Positions 1 to 8,010 of a stretch of 17,601 nt of DNA are shown piece after piece. The translations under genes were made by a program, and so were the position numbers. Origin of the DNA: JBFMGD01 sp040751775 (lineage in GTDB: Bacteria; Bacillota; Dethiobacteria; DTU022). The DNA lies in assembly GCA_040751775.1 (NCBI GenBank), contig JBFMGD010000050.1, positions 1-17,601 on the forward strand, in the 5' to 3' direction. The notes under the pieces are model-generated. The model was not told the origin of the DNA, ran no database searches, and was given only the letters and a program-made list of their open reading frames with translations. Every line of letters starts with the position of its first letter. Position 1 is the stretch's first letter.

Positions 1-1
1 G

Positions 2-412
2 GGCGGCGATATCGGCCTGATCGGATCGAAACCCGACGGAACCCCCTGGCGGATCGGTATCCGCCATCCCCGAAACGCAGACCGGTATGTCGGAGTGATC
101 CCCCTGTCCGGCGGTGCCGTGGTAACCTCCGGCGATTATGAACGCTTTTTTGAGCAGGACGACGTGCGCTTTCATCATATTCTGGATCCGAAAACAGGGC
201 AGCCGGCCCGTTCCCTGATCAGTGTGACCATTACCGCTCCCACGGCGATGGAAGCGGACGTGCTCTCCACAGCAGTTTTTGTCCTGGGGCCGGAGCGCGG
301 TATGGCCCTGGTGGAAAGTCTTTCCGGCGTGGAGGCCGTCCTGGTTACGCCGGAAATGGAAATTCTTGTCTCTACCGGGCTTAAGGACAAGTTTGCACTG
401 TACGAGCAGTAG
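2..412 (+). CDS. apbE: FAD:protein FMN transferase (ApbE), C-terminal part
   Basis: Only the last 136 residues are present; the reading frame is open from base 2 and the start lies outside the window. ApbE covalently attaches FMN from FAD to a threonine of target flavoproteins such as Rnf/Nqr subunits, acting at the outer membrane face or in the extracytoplasmic space. The fragment opens with GGDI and a PDGTPWRIGI stretch followed by HPR, typical of the family core. It then shows SGDYERFF, HHILDPKTGQPA, and the C-terminal metal-binding region with EADVLSTAVFVLG, where Asp and Thr normally coordinate Mg. The ending LYEQ is normal, so the gene is intact as far as visible. It sits 105 bases upstream of a Gx-transporter-family gene, a pairing I recall from other Clostridia, often with a NusG-domain-II protein between them; none is present here. 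Confidence 0.93.
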   Translation, partial: GGDIGLIGSKPDGTPWRIGIRHPRNADRYVGVIPLSGGAVVTSGDYERFFEQDDVRFHHILDPKTGQPARSLISVTITAPTAMEADVLSTAVFVLGPERGMALVESLSGVEAVLVTPEMEILVSTGLKDKFALYEQ

Positions 413-433
413 TGCTTAGTCAAGCAACATTGT

Positions 434-464
434 TTGGACGATTTGGATTAAATATCGGTAAAAT
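434..464 (+). promoter_or_regulatory. weak candidate sigma-A promoter before the Gx transporter gene
   Basis: TTGGAC (434-439) and TAAAAT (459-464) lie in an AT-rich spacer, but the 19-base spacing is longer than ideal. The 105-base gap holds no terminator with a T-tract. The transporter gene may instead be read from upstream. Confidence 0.3.
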
Positions 465-517
465 ATTTAGAGGAAAAGCCTTCTTTTTGGATAACTTATT
501 GATTGAAAGGGCCTTTT

Positions 518-1063
518 ATGAAACGAAACCTGTTCTATTTAACCTATATGGCTGTTCTGGTGACCTTCGCCGTGGTAATCCACACGGTGGAAGCGGCGCT
601 GCCGCTGCCGATGCCTGTGCCCGGGGTGCGGTTGGGGTTGGCCAATATCATCACCCTGCTGGCGATTGTTCTCTACGGCCTGCGCAGCGGGTTGCTCGTT
701 TCCGTCCTGCGCACGCTGATCGGCAGTTTCTTTACCGGCGGCTTTCTCGGTTTTGGTTTCTGGCTGAGCCTCGCCGGCGGAGCGGCCGCCTGCCTGGTAA
801 TGACCCTGGCTGTAGTGCTGCTCAGGCGGGGGTATCTCAGCCTGGTTTCGGTCAGTATTTTAGGGGCGGTTACCCATAACCTGGCCCAGCTGGCGGCGGC
901 GAGCGTGATCATCGCCAACCCGGCGCTGCTGCGCGGCTACTTCCCGCTGCTGCTGCTGCTGGGTATTCCGACCGGTCTTTTTACCGGTCTGGCCGCGCAT
1001 TACCTGGAGGGAATTACCCGGCGGATCATTTGCCAGGCCGGCGGCGTGGGGGCTGCCAGTTGA
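518..1063 (+). CDS. Gx transporter family / heptaprenyl diphosphate synthase component I-like membrane protein
   Basis: A 181-residue, strongly hydrophobic protein with about five or six predicted membrane segments. Family marks are the PGVRLGLANIITLLAI stretch near residues 35-50 and SILGAVTHNLAQLAAA in the second half. These match the family once named heptaprenyl diphosphate synthase component I (PF07456) and now usually called Gx transporter. It resembles the membrane S components of ECF-type transporters, and the substrate is not established. Association with ApbE suggests flavin or redox-related transport, but that is inference. I chose ATG 518 because GAAAGGG (505-511) sits 6 bases upstream; the in-frame TTG at 503 would overlap that ribosome binding site. 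The stop overlaps the maf start (TTGA), so the two are probably translationally coupled. Confidence 0.85.
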   Translation: MKRNLFYLTYMAVLVTFAVVIHTVEAALPLPMPVPGVRLGLANIITLLAIVLYGLRSGLLVSVLRTLIGSFFTGGFLGFGFWLSLAGGAAACLVMTLAVVLLRRGYLSLVSVSILGAVTHNLAQLAAASVIIANPALLRGYFPLLLLLGIPTGLFTGLAAHYLEGITRRIICQAGGVGAAS

Positions 1064-1671
1064 AGCTGATCCTCGCTTCCGCCTCGCCGCGCCGCGCTGA
1101 TCTGCTCAGGCAGGTCGGCATTCCCTTTCAAGTAGTAGTTTCCACGATTAAGGAGACGGCCGCAAACTTGCCACCGGACCGGCTGGTGATTGAATTGGCC
1201 CTGGCCAAGGCCGGCGAGGTTTCCCGGCGTTTTCCCGGCAGCCTCGTTCTGGGGGCCGATACCGTAGTCGTGCATGGTGGAGCGGTGCTGGGCAAGCCGC
1301 GCGACACGGCCGACGCCCGGCGGATGTTGCAGCGTTTAAGCGGCGGCCCGCATAGTGTCCTGACCGGGTTGGCCCTATTAGACGCGGCAACGGGGCGATG
1401 TGAAACTGCCTGTTCTGAGACCCGGGTCTGGATGCGGGTTTTGCAGTCAGAGCTGATCGACGCTTACGTGGCAACAGGCGAACCGATGGATAAAGCAGGC
1501 GCATACGGCATTCAAGAAAAAGCGGCCTTTTTTGTAGAACAGATCGAGGGATGTTATTCCAACGTAGTCGGACTACCTTTAAACCAGCTCTACCTTCTTT
1601 TAACCCGCATGGAGATAAAACCATGGTGCTTTTGGAGGGATAGCGGTGCTGGAAGAGAGGTTGACGATTAA
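1060..1671 (+). CDS. maf: Maf nucleoside triphosphate pyrophosphatase (dTTP/UTP type)
   Basis: A 203-residue cytosolic Maf/Ham1-superfamily hydrolase that converts nucleoside triphosphates, probably dTTP and UTP including modified forms, to monophosphate plus pyrophosphate. The diagnostic SASPRR is at residues 7-12, followed by LGADTVVV, LGKP, GEPMDKAGAYGIQ and GCYSNVVGLPL. The DKAGAYGIQ form fits the YhdE/B. subtilis Maf branch rather than the m7GTP-specific YceF branch. The start is TTG 1060, which overlaps the preceding TGA as TTGA; family members begin with the same LxLASxSPRR core. An upstream TTG at 1030 is possible but adds a non-conserved tail. The 3' end overlaps radC by 26 bases, so gx-maf-radC reads as one coupled unit. 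The maf-radC-mreB order is a classic Firmicutes arrangement. Confidence 0.95.
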   Translation: MKLILASASPRRADLLRQVGIPFQVVVSTIKETAANLPPDRLVIELALAKAGEVSRRFPGSLVLGADTVVVHGGAVLGKPRDTADARRMLQRLSGGPHSVLTGLALLDAATGRCETACSETRVWMRVLQSELIDAYVATGEPMDKAGAYGIQEKAAFFVEQIEGCYSNVVGLPLNQLYLLLTRMEIKPWCFWRDSGAGREVDD

Positions 1672-2335
1672 AGATCTCCCCTTGGAGGAAAGGCCCCGGG
1701 AAAAGTTAAAACTGCTGGGTGCGGAGGCTCTGTCCAATGCCGAGCTGCTGGCGGTTTTGCTCCGCACCGGTTCCGCCCGGGAATCGGCGCTGCAGCTGGC
1801 GGGGCGGCTGCTTTCCCGGAGCCGAAGTTTGCGGGCGCTGCCGGATTTGACCCTGGAAGAGATGGAGCAAATCAAGGGGCTGGGACCGGCGAAAGCGGTG
1901 ATGATTAAAGCCGCCCTGGAGCTGGGCCGCCGGCTGGCGACGACGCCGCGCGAGGAGGCCGGCAGCATCACCAATCCCCGGCAGGCGGCGGAGCTGTTCA
2001 TGGAGGATCTCCGCTACAAAAAAAAAGAGTATTTTAAAGTGTTGCTGCTTGACACCAAGAATCATATCATCTCCAGGGAAGAGGTTTCCGTCGGCAGTTT
2101 AAACGCATCCATTGTTCATCCCAGGGAAATATTCGGCACGCCTCTCCGGAAGAGCGCCGCTTCAGTCATATTGGTGCACAACCATCCCAGCGGCGATCCC
2201 TCGCCGAGCCAGGAAGACCTCGAAGTAACCAGGCGGCTGGTGGATGCCGGCAACATATTAGGGGTTGCGGTCCGGGACCATATCATTATCGGGGACGGCT
2301 GTTTCTTTAGTTTCAAGGAGAAAGGTCTGATTTAG
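1646..2335 (+). CDS. radC: RadC family JAB-domain protein
   Basis: A 229-residue protein starting at GTG 1646, with GGAGGG (1634-1639) 6 bases upstream. The N-terminal half carries the UPF0758 region with a helix-hairpin-helix-like segment (LEEMEQIKGLGPAKAVMIKAA, about residues 70-90). The C-terminal half is a JAB/MPN metal-binding domain. Its HNHPSGDPSPSQED motif places ligands at H178, H180 and D191, so the JAMM site is complete. The family was named for radiation sensitivity, but the original E. coli radC mutation is not in this gene and the function remains uncertain. Position between maf and mreB is conserved in Firmicutes. A run of nine A bases (2018-2026) encodes the lysines of RYKKKEY. 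No terminator is visible after the stop. Confidence 0.95.
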   Translation: MLEERLTIKDLPLEERPREKLKLLGAEALSNAELLAVLLRTGSARESALQLAGRLLSRSRSLRALPDLTLEEMEQIKGLGPAKAVMIKAALELGRRLATTPREEAGSITNPRQAAELFMEDLRYKKKEYFKVLLLDTKNHIISREEVSVGSLNASIVHPREIFGTPLRKSAASVILVHNHPSGDPSPSQEDLEVTRRLVDAGNILGVAVRDHIIIGDGCFFSFKEKGLI

Positions 2336-2434
2336 TGAAAATAACATCGCGGAAAGGGGGAGAAAATATAGTTAAACAATAAACCGGTTTGCTTTTAGGC
2401 GCGTTGTCTCTTTTTAACAAGCTAACAAGCAGGG

Positions 2435-2463
2435 CTGCCATGAGCGCGGCCTGTGATTATAAT
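2435..2463 (+). promoter_or_regulatory. sigma-A-type promoter for the mreB cluster
   Basis: A perfect TATAAT (2458-2463) is preceded, with 17-base spacing, by CTGCCA (2435-2440), which matches TTGACA at four of six positions. It lies in the 187-base gap between radC and mreB, and transcription would begin near 2470, leaving a leader of about 50 bases. An imperfect CAGG/CCTG dyad brackets the -35 box. Confidence 0.6.
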
Positions 2464-2522
2464 TCAATGCAAATAATAGAAATTCGCTAACATAACGGTT
2501 ATGACAAGGAAGGAGTAAGCCC

Positions 2523-3557
2523 ATGCCCTCACTAATCAGGATATTCTCCAAGGAAATCGGCATCGATTTGGGTACCGCCAATACCCTGGTTTACGTTAAA
2601 GGAAAAGGAATCGTGCTGCGCGAACCGTCCGTAGTGGCGATTCGTCGCGACAACAACGCTATTCTGGCGGTAGGAGCCGAAGCCAAGCGGATGATCGGCC
2701 GCACCCCGGGTAATATCGTGGCGATCCGGCCGATGAAAGACGGGGTTATTGCCGATTTTGACATCACCCAAACCATGCTGCGCCATTTTATCAATAAAGC
2801 TCATCCCAAGCGGGCGCTCTTTCGCCCCCAGGTAATCGTCTGTGTTCCTTCCGGGGTGACTGAAGTGGAAAAACGAGCGGTTTTGGATGCCACCAGCCAG
2901 GCGGCCCGTGAGGCTTTCTTAATCGAGGAGCCGATGGCCGCGGCTATCGGCGCCGGGTTGCCCGTCAATGAACCTACCGGCAGTATGGTCGTCGATATCG
3001 GCGGCGGTACTTCCGAGGTAGCGATTATCTCTTTAGGCGGCATCGTCACCAGTAAATCGATCCGCGTGGGCGGCGATGAAATGGACGAGGCGATTATCCA
3101 GTATATCAAGAAACAGTACAATTTGATGATCGGCGACCGCACCGCGGAAGATGTCAAGATCAGTATCGGTACCGCCTATCACAAAGAAAGCGATTCGGAA
3201 ACAGAGATCCGGGGCCGGGACCTGGTGACCGGTCTGCCGAAAACCCGCAAGATCACTTCAGACGAGGTCAAGGAAGCGCTGGCCGATCCGGTGGAAGCGA
3301 TCATGGAGGCGATCCGGGTAACGCTGGAAAAGACACCGCCTGAGTTGGCGGCCGACATCATGGATAAAGGAATTGTCATGACCGGCGGCGGGGCGCTGCT
3401 GCACGGCTTTGACCGCCGCATTTCCGAGGAAACAGGTATGCCCGTTTTTATCGCCGAGAACCCGATGGATTGTGTTGTCATCGGCGCCGGCAAGGCGCTC
3501 TCAGAAATTGATCTGCTGCGCCGGGTGGCTGTAACCGGCCGGAAGGGTTCTTCCTGA
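2523..3557 (+). CDS. mreB: rod-shape actin homologue MreB
   Basis: A 344-residue bacterial actin that polymerises under the membrane and directs lateral wall synthesis. Phosphate-1 motif GIDLGTANTLVYV is near residues 12-24, with VVDIGGGTSEVAI in the middle and VMTGGGALL near residue 287, together forming the ATP pocket. Length and sequence are typical of MreB/Mbl. The very strong Shine-Dalgarno AAGGAAGGAG (2506-2515) sits 7 bases before ATG 2523. It is the first gene of the cluster mreB-mreC-mreD-PBP2-rodA, and its own promoter is visible at 2435-2463. It could be an Mbl-type paralogue by function, but linkage to mreC and mreD supports MreB. Confidence 0.98.
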   Translation: MPSLIRIFSKEIGIDLGTANTLVYVKGKGIVLREPSVVAIRRDNNAILAVGAEAKRMIGRTPGNIVAIRPMKDGVIADFDITQTMLRHFINKAHPKRALFRPQVIVCVPSGVTEVEKRAVLDATSQAAREAFLIEEPMAAAIGAGLPVNEPTGSMVVDIGGGTSEVAIISLGGIVTSKSIRVGGDEMDEAIIQYIKKQYNLMIGDRTAEDVKISIGTAYHKESDSETEIRGRDLVTGLPKTRKITSDEVKEALADPVEAIMEAIRVTLEKTPPELAADIMDKGIVMTGGGALLHGFDRRISEETGMPVFIAENPMDCVVIGAGKALSEIDLLRRVAVTGRKGSS

Positions 3558-3606
3558 AAAACCCGCTTGGATGGCGTGATTAAAACGATCGGGACGTGTT
3601 GACAGG

Positions 3607-4482
3607 ATGGCAAAGCAAAGTCAGGACCGCAGAAGCCTGATCCTTTTACTGGTAGTTGTGCTGGGCTTGCTGCTTTTAATCAATATTACCGGTGAGGGCA
3701 GGGGGCAGTTGACACCCATAGAAGATGCCCTGCTGGCTTTGTTTGCGCCGGTGCAAACGGTTTTCTCCTCGGCCGGGCAGCGGCTGCAGCATCTGTATGA
3801 CGCGGTTGTCTCCTTTCACGAGTTGAGGGCTGAAAATGAACGGCTGCAGCAAGAGATCGCCTTTATTGAGGGACAATTGGTCCAATTTCAAGAACTCCAA
3901 AAACAGAATTACCGTTATCGCCGCCTGCTTGATTTTCAAGAATCAACCGCTTACCGCTTGCAGCCGGCGGAAGTAATCGCCCGCGATCCAAGTCAGTGGT
4001 TCGGGGCGATTACGATCAACCGCGGCTACCTGGACGGCGTGGAGCGGGAGATGGCGGTGATCACCGACCGGGGCCTGGTAGGCATGGTTTCCACTGTCTC
4101 GCCGAACTCCAGCCAGGTCATCTTGATTACCGACCCGCGTCTGGCCGTCAGCGCCACGGTTCAGCGATCGCGTGATCCGGGTATTGTCGGCACCGTCGAA
4201 AGCCATGCCAACGATTCCTCCTACCTGACGATGACCAATTTACCACCCGACACCCAGATTCAGCTTGGCGACGTGATTATCTCATCGGGCCTGGGCGGTA
4301 TTTTTCCCGAAGGCCTTTTCATCGGCACGGTGAAAGAGATTGGGGACGATCGGCTCGGACTGGTCCTCTCGGTGGTGATTGAGCCCGGGGTAAACTTTAA
4401 CCGCCTGGAGGAAGTATTTATCGTGCTCGGCCAGGGAGAGAAACGGGTTGAACCGGATGACGCCGGGGAGGAAGCACAGTGA
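3607..4482 (+). CDS. mreC: rod-shape scaffold protein MreC
   Basis: A 291-residue bitopic membrane protein that joins cytoplasmic MreB filaments to periplasmic-side wall enzymes and activates PBP2. A basic N-terminus is followed by one membrane helix (about residues 11-29), a coiled coil rich in Glu, Gln and Leu (about 65-100), and the paired beta-barrel domain. The family mark GDVIISSGLGGIFPEG lies around residues 220-235. The start ATG 3607 has only a weak ribosome binding site (GACAGG directly against it), so efficient initiation may depend on ribosomes leaving mreB 49 bases upstream. Its TGA overlaps the GTG of mreD by four bases (GTGA). Confidence 0.97.
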   Translation: MAKQSQDRRSLILLLVVVLGLLLLINITGEGRGQLTPIEDALLALFAPVQTVFSSAGQRLQHLYDAVVSFHELRAENERLQQEIAFIEGQLVQFQELQKQNYRYRRLLDFQESTAYRLQPAEVIARDPSQWFGAITINRGYLDGVEREMAVITDRGLVGMVSTVSPNSSQVILITDPRLAVSATVQRSRDPGIVGTVESHANDSSYLTMTNLPPDTQIQLGDVIISSGLGGIFPEGLFIGTVKEIGDDRLGLVLSVVIEPGVNFNRLEEVFIVLGQGEKRVEPDDAGEEAQ

Positions 4483-5006
4483 TCTTTTATGCCGTGATCG
4501 GCCTCTGCTTTTTACTCTCCTTGCTGTTGGAAGGATCGATCCTTTCATTTTTTATCATGGAGAAAGCGCTGCCCGACATTTTGCTGGTGCTGGTGATCTC
4601 CCTCGGATTTATGCTCGGCGAGCGCCGGGGGGGGCTGCTGGGCCTTTTCTTCGGCCTGCTGCAGGATATCATCTTCGGCTCGGCCTTAGGGTTTTTCGCG
4701 TTGGCGAAAATGATTCTCGGTTACGGAGCCGGCCTGTTGGGCCGCGAACTGTACCAGGATCAGCTGCTGGCGCCGGTACTGCTGGTCTTTGTCGGCACGC
4801 TGGCCCACGAGTCTATTCTTTATTTTCTGGTAAATCAGTTCATCGGGGTGGGTATGCCCGTCGAGTTGAGCTTAAGCCGCCTCTTTATCCCGAAATCGCT
4901 TTACAATATGGGGCTGACCTTATTTCTTTATCCACTGTTGTACCGGCTCTATCAGAACAGGAAGACGCTCAGCCTGAAGTCTACCCAGCGGAGCGGGAGG
5001 TATTAA
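4479..5006 (+). CDS. mreD: rod-shape membrane protein MreD
   Basis: A 175-residue integral membrane protein, partner of MreC in the elongasome, with about five or six hydrophobic segments. The family signature around residues 33-80 is visible: LPDILLVLVISLGFMLGERRG, then GLFFGLLQDIIFGSALGFFALAKMILGY. GTG 4479 overlaps the mreC stop and has GGGAGG (4465-4470) about 8 bases upstream. The gene ends three bases before the PBP2 start, so mreC, mreD and PBP2 are tightly packed and almost certainly co-transcribed. Confidence 0.93.
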   Translation: MIFYAVIGLCFLLSLLLEGSILSFFIMEKALPDILLVLVISLGFMLGERRGGLLGLFFGLLQDIIFGSALGFFALAKMILGYGAGLLGRELYQDQLLAPVLLVFVGTLAHESILYFLVNQFIGVGMPVELSLSRLFIPKSLYNMGLTLFLYPLLYRLYQNRKTLSLKSTQRSGRY

Positions 5007-5009
5007 ACC

Positions 5010-6857
5010 GTGAACAAAATGATGCTGCACCGCGTGCGCCTGATTTTTGTTCTTGTGATCGGCATCTTTATCCTGTTATCGGGGCGGTTGGCCTACCTGC
5101 AAATCCTGCAGCACGACTACTACCTCTACCGGTCTGAAAGCAACCGTTTTACCAAAATTACCCTGGTGGCGCCGCGCGGTGAGATCTACGACCGCCAGGG
5201 AGAGCTGCTGGTGACGAACCGGCCCGGTTTCATCGTTTCCTTAATGGATATGGGTGACGGCTATGATGATGAAACGATCGCTTTTTTAAGCGAAATTCTC
5301 GGCATTCCCGAGGCGGAGATCCGCAGCGCGATCGACGGCCAGCTCTATATGCGCTACCTGCCTTTGCGTTTGAAGAGCGATATTACGCCCGAGATCATTG
5401 CCCGTATTTCCGAAAACCGCTGGAAGCTCAAAGGGGTCAATATTGAGGTTCATCCGATTCGCGACTACCGGGTAGGCAGTACTGCCGCCCATATCTTCGG
5501 CTACCTCGGGCAAGCTCCGGTCGGAGAGTATACCCAGGCCCTGTGGTCCAAAGCCGGCTACGAGTACGCTGCCGGAGACCTGGTCGGCCAGGAAGGGATC
5601 GAGCGAGCGTGGGAACCATGGCTTCGGGGACGGAACGGAGAACAGCGCATCGAGACAAACAACCTGGGGCAGTTGATCAACTACTTTGAGCGCAAGGATC
5701 CTGTGCCGGGGAACAACCTTTACCTGACCCTGGACCTGGAGCTGCAGCGTGTAACCGAAGATATATTAAAGCGGCGCGTTGAGACGATCTTGGCGGATGG
5801 GAAGAACAAGTATGCCGGCCGGGCGACGGCGGTGGTTTTAGATCCCAACAGCGGAGCCATCCTGGCCCTGGCGAACTATCCCTCTTACAATCTGAATACC
5901 GTCCGGCAGGACTATGAGCAGCTGGCGGCGGACCCGCTGCGCCCGCTAAACAATCTGGCTCTGCAGGGCACCTTTCCGATCGGTTCAACCTTTAAAATGG
6001 TGACCGGCACCGCCGTGATCGAAGAAGGCAAGCTTGGCCCGCGCGATATCGCTTACTGTCCCGGTGTAATCACCCTGGTGGGCGATACCAAATCATGTTA
6101 CAACAAGGCCGCGCACGGCGCCGTCAATTTTTACGACGCCATGGCCGTTTCGTGCAATATTTACTTTTACCGGGCCGGCCTGGCGGTCGGCATCGACAAG
6201 CTGGCCGAGTACGCCCGCGAATACGGTTTCGGCAGCCCGACCGGATTGACGGATGTGCCCGGTGAATCGGCGGGGGTCGTGGCAAGCAGAGAGTATAAGG
6301 CTTCCGTCTCCGGGGGCGAGCAATGGTATGCCGCTGAAACCATGAGCGCGGCCATCGGGCAGTCGTACAACAGTTTCACCACGCTGCAGCTGGCCAATTA
6401 CGCGGCGATCATCGCCAACGGGGGCACCCATTACCGGCCTTACCTGGTGCAGACGGTGCTGGACAGTGCAGGCCGGGTGGTGCGGGAAACAGTGCCGGAG
6501 CCGCTGCGGCAGGCGCAGATTTCGGAGCGCACCCTGTCGATCGTCCGCGAAGGGATGCGCCGTGTAACCCAGCCGCGCGGCACCGCCTGGTACCGCTTCT
6601 CGCACCTGCCGGTGGCCGTCGCCGGGAAAACCGGTTCCTCTGAAGTAGGCGATTCCAACAAACCTTCGCACAGCCTCTTTACCGGTTACGCGCCGTACGA
6701 AAAACCGGAAATTGTCGTGGCCGTAGTGGTGGAATTCGGTGGTCTCGGCGAAACGGGTGCCGTGCCGATCGCCGCCGAAATCATGGAGTACTATTTTACC
6801 GGTACAATAAAAGGAGTAATGGACAGCGATGCCGATGATGGACCGCCGGCTGATTAA
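5010..6857 (+). CDS. mrdA: penicillin-binding protein 2 (elongation transpeptidase)
   Basis: A 615-residue class B penicillin-binding protein that crosslinks peptidoglycan during side-wall growth, paired with RodA. After a short basic N-terminus there is one membrane anchor (about residues 8-28), then the RGEIYDRQGELL motif of the pedestal domain, and the transpeptidase domain. Catalytic motifs are all intact: S326-T-F-K329, S381-C-N383 and K540-T-G542. GTG 5010 follows GGGAGG (4995-5000). The 3' end overlaps rodA by 29 bases. The gene lies between mreD and rodA, which fixes it as the PBP2/MrdA type and not the sporulation SpoVD type. Confidence 0.95.
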   Translation: MNKMMLHRVRLIFVLVIGIFILLSGRLAYLQILQHDYYLYRSESNRFTKITLVAPRGEIYDRQGELLVTNRPGFIVSLMDMGDGYDDETIAFLSEILGIPEAEIRSAIDGQLYMRYLPLRLKSDITPEIIARISENRWKLKGVNIEVHPIRDYRVGSTAAHIFGYLGQAPVGEYTQALWSKAGYEYAAGDLVGQEGIERAWEPWLRGRNGEQRIETNNLGQLINYFERKDPVPGNNLYLTLDLELQRVTEDILKRRVETILADGKNKYAGRATAVVLDPNSGAILALANYPSYNLNTVRQDYEQLAADPLRPLNNLALQGTFPIGSTFKMVTGTAVIEEGKLGPRDIAYCPGVITLVGDTKSCYNKAAHGAVNFYDAMAVSCNIYFYRAGLAVGIDKLAEYAREYGFGSPTGLTDVPGESAGVVASREYKASVSGGEQWYAAETMSAAIGQSYNSFTTLQLANYAAIIANGGTHYRPYLVQTVLDSAGRVVRETVPEPLRQAQISERTLSIVREGMRRVTQPRGTAWYRFSHLPVAVAGKTGSSEVGDSNKPSHSLFTGYAPYEKPEIVVAVVVEFGGLGETGAVPIAAEIMEYYFTGTIKGVMDSDADDGPPAD

Positions 6858-7941
6858 AAATTTTGATTTTTACCTGGTGCTGCTTGTTCTGATCCTCTGC
6901 GCCGTGGGCACGCTTATCCTCTTCAGCGCCACGCGCGGGATGGAACTTTCGGATCCACTGCACTTTGTGCGGCGCCAGGTTATGATTACGGCTTGCGGCC
7001 TGGCCGGTATGTTCGCCCTCTGCTTTGTCGACTATATCAACTTCCAGAACTGGGCGCGCTATCTTTATGCCGGCAACCTGGTTCTGCTGACCCTGGTTCT
7101 TTTCCTGGGGCGAACGGCCAAAGGTTCCATGCGCTGGATAACGGTCGGTTTTTTCGACCTGCAGCCTTCCGAGATTGCCAAGATCGTTTTGATTATCATC
7201 CTGGCCAAGCTGCTGGCGAACCGGGAAGGGAAGTTTTATTTTTTCCAGGATCTGATGCCGTCGCTTCTGGCGGCCGCGCTGCCGATGGGTTTAATCTTCT
7301 TGCAACCAGATTTAGGCACCTCCCTTGTTTTTAGCGCCATCCTGATCGGTATGTTTTACGTGGCCGGGGTGCGCAGCAAGCATATGCTGGCCCTAGCCGG
7401 TGCCGGGCTGATCGCGGCGCCGCTGGCCTGGTTTTTTTTGCTGCAGGATTATCAAAAAAGCCGGCTGATGGTGTTCATCAACCCGGAAATGGATCCAACC
7501 GGAGCCGGCTGGCAGCTGCTGCAATCGATGATCGGTATCGGTTCCGGCGGCCCATTCGGCAAAGGGTTATTTGAAAGCACCCAGGTGCGCCTGCAATTTT
7601 TACCGGAGCACTATACCGACTTTATCTTCTCCGTCTTCGGCGAGGAACTCGGTTTCGTCGGCGCAGCCGGTTTATTGATTATCTTTTTTCTGTTGATCTA
7701 CCGGGTTCTTTGGATCGGCACCCACGCCAAGGACCAATTCGGGGCCTTGCTTTGCTGCGGGGTGGCGGTGATGTTTACTTTCCAGGTGCTGGTCAATATC
7801 GGCATGACGATCAGTATTATGCCGGTGACCGGGCTCCCTCTCCCGTTCTTAAGCTACGGCAACAATGCCATGCTGGTGAACCTGATCTCGATCGGCCTGG
7901 TGCTCAATGTCGGTATGCGCCGCCACAAAATCCAGTTTTAA
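6829..7941 (+). CDS. rodA: SEDS peptidoglycan glycosyltransferase RodA
   Basis: A 370-residue polytopic SEDS protein that polymerises lipid II into glycan strands. About ten membrane helices are visible. Family marks include FFDLQPSEIAKIVLI, LQPDLGTSLV, GIGSGGPFGKGL, LPEHYTDFIFSVFGEELGF and the C-terminal LPLPFLSYGNNAM. The Asp of TDFIF is, from memory of RodA studies, the essential catalytic Asp of the extracellular loop. Three candidate starts are close together (ATG 6829, 6835 and 6838); AAGGAG (6811-6816) lies 12 bases before the first and fits any of them. The start lies inside the PBP2 reading frame, so the glycosyltransferase and its cognate transpeptidase are translationally linked. 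FtsW is the alternative SEDS name, but linkage to PBP2 and mreBCD supports RodA. Confidence 0.95.
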   Translation: MPMMDRRLIKNFDFYLVLLVLILCAVGTLILFSATRGMELSDPLHFVRRQVMITACGLAGMFALCFVDYINFQNWARYLYAGNLVLLTLVLFLGRTAKGSMRWITVGFFDLQPSEIAKIVLIIILAKLLANREGKFYFFQDLMPSLLAAALPMGLIFLQPDLGTSLVFSAILIGMFYVAGVRSKHMLALAGAGLIAAPLAWFFLLQDYQKSRLMVFINPEMDPTGAGWQLLQSMIGIGSGGPFGKGLFESTQVRLQFLPEHYTDFIFSVFGEELGFVGAAGLLIIFFLLIYRVLWIGTHAKDQFGALLCCGVAVMFTFQVLVNIGMTISIMPVTGLPLPFLSYGNNAMLVNLISIGLVLNVGMRRHKIQF

Positions 7942-7959
7942 ACCCCTTTTATTTCCCGA

Positions 7960-7988
7960 TCATAAAATCGCCCCGGCCATAATATATT
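7960..7988 (+). promoter_or_regulatory. candidate mother-cell sigma (E/K-type) promoter for spoIVFA-spoIVFB
   Basis: Upstream of spoIVFA, TCATAAA (7960-7966) is followed after 14 bases by AATATATT (7981-7988), a partial match to the sigma-E consensus. CATAATATA (7978-7986) is also a perfect fit to CATANNNTA, the sigma-K -10 form. No good TTGACA-type box is present at the right distance. Start of transcription would be near 7995. The match is partly an effect of AT-rich sequence. Confidence 0.35.
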
Positions 7989-7992
7989 ATAG

Positions 7993-8010
7993 GGACAACC
8001 AACTTTGTCC
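7993..8010 (+). repeat. short inverted repeat in the spoIVFA leader
   Basis: GGACAA (7993-7998) and TTGTCC (8005-8010) form a six-base-pair hairpin with a six-base loop, followed by AAATAAT. It sits at or next to the predicted transcript 5' end. It could be a 5' stabilising stem or an operator; it lacks the T-tract of a terminator. Confidence 0.5.

Noticed and set aside
412..879. 155-residue open frame overlapping the Gx transporter gene
   Set aside because: It is in another frame of a clear membrane protein gene, has low-complexity Arg/Ala-rich sequence, no ribosome binding site and no family likeness.
2336..2434. Terminator or small RNA in the radC-mreB gap
   Set aside because: Only the short palindrome AAACCGGTTT and a direct repeat of AACAAGC-like sequence are visible; no stable stem with T-tract.
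4448..5137. 229-residue open frame across mreC/mreD/PBP2
   Set aside because: It overlaps three well-identified genes in a different frame and has an Arg/Pro/Ala-rich composition typical of shadows in high-GC DNA.
6093..6671. 192-residue open frame on the minus strand
   Set aside because: Antisense to the transpeptidase domain of PBP2, with SCN and KTG motifs on the plus strand; no own signals.
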